From positions 53,352-62,445 of the forward strand of contig PBVO01000060.1 of the NCBI GenBank assembly GCA_002729015.1: a DNA stretch of 9,094 bases, read 5' to 3'. A model generated the notes under the pieces. The model had not been told where the DNA came from, did no database searches, and worked only from the letters and a program-made list of their open reading frames with translations. The stretch comes from Candidatus Poribacteria bacterium (lineage in GTDB: Bacteria > Poribacteria > WGA-4E > UBA9662). Shown here piece after piece: positions 6,904-9,094 of this stretch. The translations under genes and the position numbers were made by a program. Each line of letters begins with the position of its first letter. The stretch's first letter is position 1.

Positions 6904-8289
6904 CTAATTTCCTATTTGGTAAGTCTCCAGTTTTCGGTATAACGTCCGAACCCCAATACCTAATAAATCAGCAGCTTGATCTCTATTACCATTGGTTTTT
7001 TGTAAGGCTCGGATAATGGCTTCTTTTTCTAGTTCTTTCATAGTCATTCCAACATGACCAAAAAAATTCCCTGTTTTTGATTCAGTAATTGACTCATTCA
7101 TCAACGGCGAATTAGTAGACTGGAAGAAATCTGTCGATAGATCTGCCAGTGTAATAGTTTCAGATGTAGCTAAAATGACAGCAGTCTCCATGACATTTCT
7201 TAGTTCTCGCACGTTACCGGACCATTCCTGTTGCATCAGGTAATCTAGGGCCTGAGCCTCAATCTTCGTGGCAATTTTTTTATGGCGTCGCGACATCTGC
7301 TCCATAAAGTGATTAACCAACAAAGGAATATCTTCAACTCGCTCACGTAATGGTGGCACACGCAGACGAAAGACATTAATCCGATGAAACAGATCAGCCC
7401 GAAACTCATTGTTTTTAACTGCTTCTTCTAAATTTTTATTCGTGGCTGCGAGTACACGTACGTCAACTTTAACAGTTTGACTACTGCCTATACGGTTGAA
7501 TTCCCCTTCCTCTAAAACTCGCAGTAGGCGAACCTGTGCTTCCAAGGCCATTTCACCGATTTCATCTAAGAACAGTGTACCTCCATCAGCTTGTTCAAAA
7601 ATGCCAGTTTTTCTCGCAGTAGCTCCAGTAAATGCCCCCCTTTCGTGGCCGAACAATTCACTTTCTAGGAGTGTTTGCGTGATGGCGCCGCAGTTAACGG
7701 GTTTAAACTGTTTGTCGTTCCTTTGACTATGGTTGTGGATTGCTTGAGCAATGTACTCTTTGCCAACACCATTTTCACCTGTGATTAAAACTATAGCATC
7801 AGTGGGAGCAACACGGCGAATTAATTGAAATAGATCCGCCATCGGTTTGGAACGACCAATCATATTCGCAAAACCAAACTTCTCGTCCAACTGCTGACGA
7901 AGATTGACATTTTGCAAAAGTAGCGCTTGTCGTTCTAACGCACTTGTTACTGTTGCACGAAGTACTTTCAGATCAATTGGTTTTTGTAAGAAATTGAACG
8001 CTCCTGCATTCATGGCTTCAATCGCACTATCGACTGTACCGTAACCAGTTAAAATAACTACTTGAGTATGTGGATGTTGACGAGTGATATATTTTAGCAG
8101 TGTAATACCATCCATGTCGGGCATTTGTAAATCTGTAATAACTAGGTTTATCCGTTCTTGTTCTAGAATTTTTGTTGCTGATTGCCCACCGTTGGCTACA
8201 AACAGTTGATATTCTTCACGCTCTAAAACCTCTGTTATAACACTCACACTCGAATGATCATCATCAACTACTAAAATTGGGGCTTTCAT
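6904..8289 (-). CDS. Sigma-54-dependent response regulator, NtrC/AtoC type
   Basis: The 461-aa protein has the three standard modules. The receiver domain (about 1-120) has acidic residues Asp9-Asp11, the phospho-acceptor Asp53, Thr81 and Lys103. The AAA+ domain (about 141-375) has Walker A GENGVGKE (170-177), the sigma-54 contact loop GAFTGA (217-222), Walker B GGTLFLDEI (235-243) and the arginine-finger region RADLFHRINVFRLRVPPLRER. The C-terminal Fis-type helix-turn-helix (about 419-461) has NGNRDQAADLLGI followed by TLYRKLETY. Phosphorylation by the adjacent kinase should trigger oligomerisation and ATP-driven opening of sigma-54 promoters. Walker A differs slightly from the usual GESGTGKE. 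Its ATG shares one base with the kinase TAA (TAATG), so the pair is tightly coupled. I found no convincing TGGCAC-N5-TTGC element in this window, so its targets are unknown. Confidence 0.97.
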   Translation of the reverse strand: MKAPILVVDDDHSSVSVITEVLEREEYQLFVANGGQSATKILEQERINLVITDLQMPDMDGITLLKYITRQHPHTQVVILTGYGTVDSAIEAMNAGAFNFLQKPIDLKVLRATVTSALERQALLLQNVNLRQQLDEKFGFANMIGRSKPMADLFQLIRRVAPTDAIVLITGENGVGKEYIAQAIHNHSQRNDKQFKPVNCGAITQTLLESELFGHERGAFTGATARKTGIFEQADGGTLFLDEIGEMALEAQVRLLRVLEEGEFNRIGSSQTVKVDVRVLAATNKNLEEAVKNNEFRADLFHRINVFRLRVPPLRERVEDIPLLVNHFMEQMSRRHKKIATKIEAQALDYLMQQEWSGNVRELRNVMETAVILATSETITLADLSTDFFQSTNSPLMNESITESKTGNFFGHVGMTMKELEKEAIIRALQKTNGNRDQAADLLGIGVRTLYRKLETYQIGN

Positions 8290-9080
8290 TAGTTAACCTC
8301 TAAATCAGTTGGAAGGTGAAGGATAACCTTTGTGCCCTGATGCTGTTGACTCTCAACTTGGACTTCCCCTCCATGCCCTTCGATAATTTCTTTTACAAGA
8401 ACCAAGCCTATGCCTGTTCCATCATGTTTTGTGGAAAAAAAAAGGTCGAAAATTTTGTCTTGGTAACAAGGAGCAATCCCCACACCCGTATCCTCAATTT
8501 CGATTTGAACTTGTGCATCCAATAATTTTGCTCGAATATAGAGTTTTCCTCCTTTATCCATTGACTGATTGGCATTCAAGATTAAATTTAATATTGCTTG
8601 CTTAATTTGATCTACATCCAACGAAATGGGTGGTAAATCTTCAATCTGGCAATTAACCTCAATTCCTTGCTGGATAGTTTCAGGTGCATTAAAGTTAATA
8701 ACATCTTCTATCACACGTTTTAAATCAACCACCTCAAATTGAAGGTGTGGTAGATTAGCATACCTCTGGAAACTAGATAGTAACTGCTCCAATCGTTGAA
8801 TTTCGTTTTGTATTCGTTGTACTCGTTCTAGGTCATTAGTATAATCCGAAGGGACTTCGATTTCTAAATCTTCAGTTAGGAGTTGTAAATGCAATGACAT
8901 ACTGTTGAGTGGATTTCTAATTTCGTGTATTAGTTTCCGAATCATTGTGCCAGTTGAACGATCAACAGAACAAGATGGGGTCTTACTTTTTTCACGAGAT
9001 CGGCGAATCAACCAGAAACGAGTCGTTATAAATGAAATTATCGATACGACGATTATCGAAAAAAGAAAGAACCAATTCAT
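8289..9080 (-). CDS. Short membrane histidine kinase, NtrB/ZraS-like, without a visible sensor domain
   Basis: The 263-aa protein has one N-terminal membrane segment (about 3-24) and then goes almost directly into the kinase core. The H-box reads LIHEIRNPLN with phospho-acceptor His52. The ATPase domain has the N-box NLILNAN (165-171), G1 DTGVGI (197-202), F-box FDLFFSTK (211-218) and G2 GTGIGL (221-226). The core is complete and should be active. No periplasmic, PAS, GAF or HAMP domain is seen, so the signal may be sensed in the membrane or through a partner protein. The start at 9080 has no visible Shine-Dalgarno, and the frame stays open to the right edge with no upstream stop. A longer N-terminus beyond the window cannot be excluded. 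It is the first visible gene of the operon with the response regulator, cyclase and LamG-like genes. Confidence 0.92.
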   Translation of the reverse strand: MNWFFLFSIIVVSIISFITTRFWLIRRSREKSKTPSCSVDRSTGTMIRKLIHEIRNPLNSMSLHLQLLTEDLEIEVPSDYTNDLERVQRIQNEIQRLEQLLSSFQRYANLPHLQFEVVDLKRVIEDVINFNAPETIQQGIEVNCQIEDLPPISLDVDQIKQAILNLILNANQSMDKGGKLYIRAKLLDAQVQIEIEDTGVGIAPCYQDKIFDLFFSTKHDGTGIGLVLVKEIIEGHGGEVQVESQQHQGTKVILHLPTDLEVN

Positions 9081-9094
9081 AAGTTTGTTGAAAC

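Overview
The window is an AT-rich bacterial segment; two 60-base lines counted by hand gave 35% and 40% G+C. The organism looks diderm: there is a probable outer-membrane beta-barrel protein, several secreted proteins and a MacB/LolC-type ABC exporter. It uses sigma-54, because a full NtrC-type activator with GAFTGA is present. Neither tRNA gene encodes its 3' CCA, which argues against typical Gammaproteobacteria. Pairing a secreted LamG/DUF1080-like protein with a cyclase-family protein recalls environmental phyla such as Poribacteria or Planctomycetes, but that is a weak impression and no marker gene fixes the taxon.

Layout. (1) Positions 1-813, minus strand: a housekeeping-type promoter, a 5'-UTR hairpin, an ECF sigma factor, then the first 31 codons of a zf-HC2-like anti-sigma factor cut by the window edge. 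(2) Positions 845-1071, minus strand: tRNA-Phe(GAA) and tRNA-Thr(CGT), 5 nt apart, behind a strong promoter. (3) Positions 1119-5394, plus strand: a promoter with a perfect TATAAT, then four closely spaced genes: an unrecognised membrane-anchored periplasmic protein, a MacB/FtsX-type ABC permease, its ATPase (1-nt overlap), and a beta-barrel-like protein. (4) Positions 9080-5419, minus strand: a short histidine kinase, a sigma-54-dependent response regulator (1-nt overlap), a cyclase-family metal hydrolase lacking one usual active-site His, and a secreted LamG/DUF1080-like protein. Blocks 3 and 4 converge with only 24 bp between stop codons and no visible hairpin terminator.

How the genes may work together. 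Block 1 is a sigma/anti-sigma envelope-response pair. Block 3 looks like an inner-membrane ABC exporter packaged with one periplasmic and one outer-membrane partner, but with no recognisable MacA/HlyD adaptor or TolC protein; it is the best candidate here for an undescribed system. Block 4 couples a two-component system to two possible effector genes, although no convincing sigma-54 promoter was found in the window. Coding density is high, and the only gene-free stretch near 200 bp (996-1212) holds two divergent promoters.
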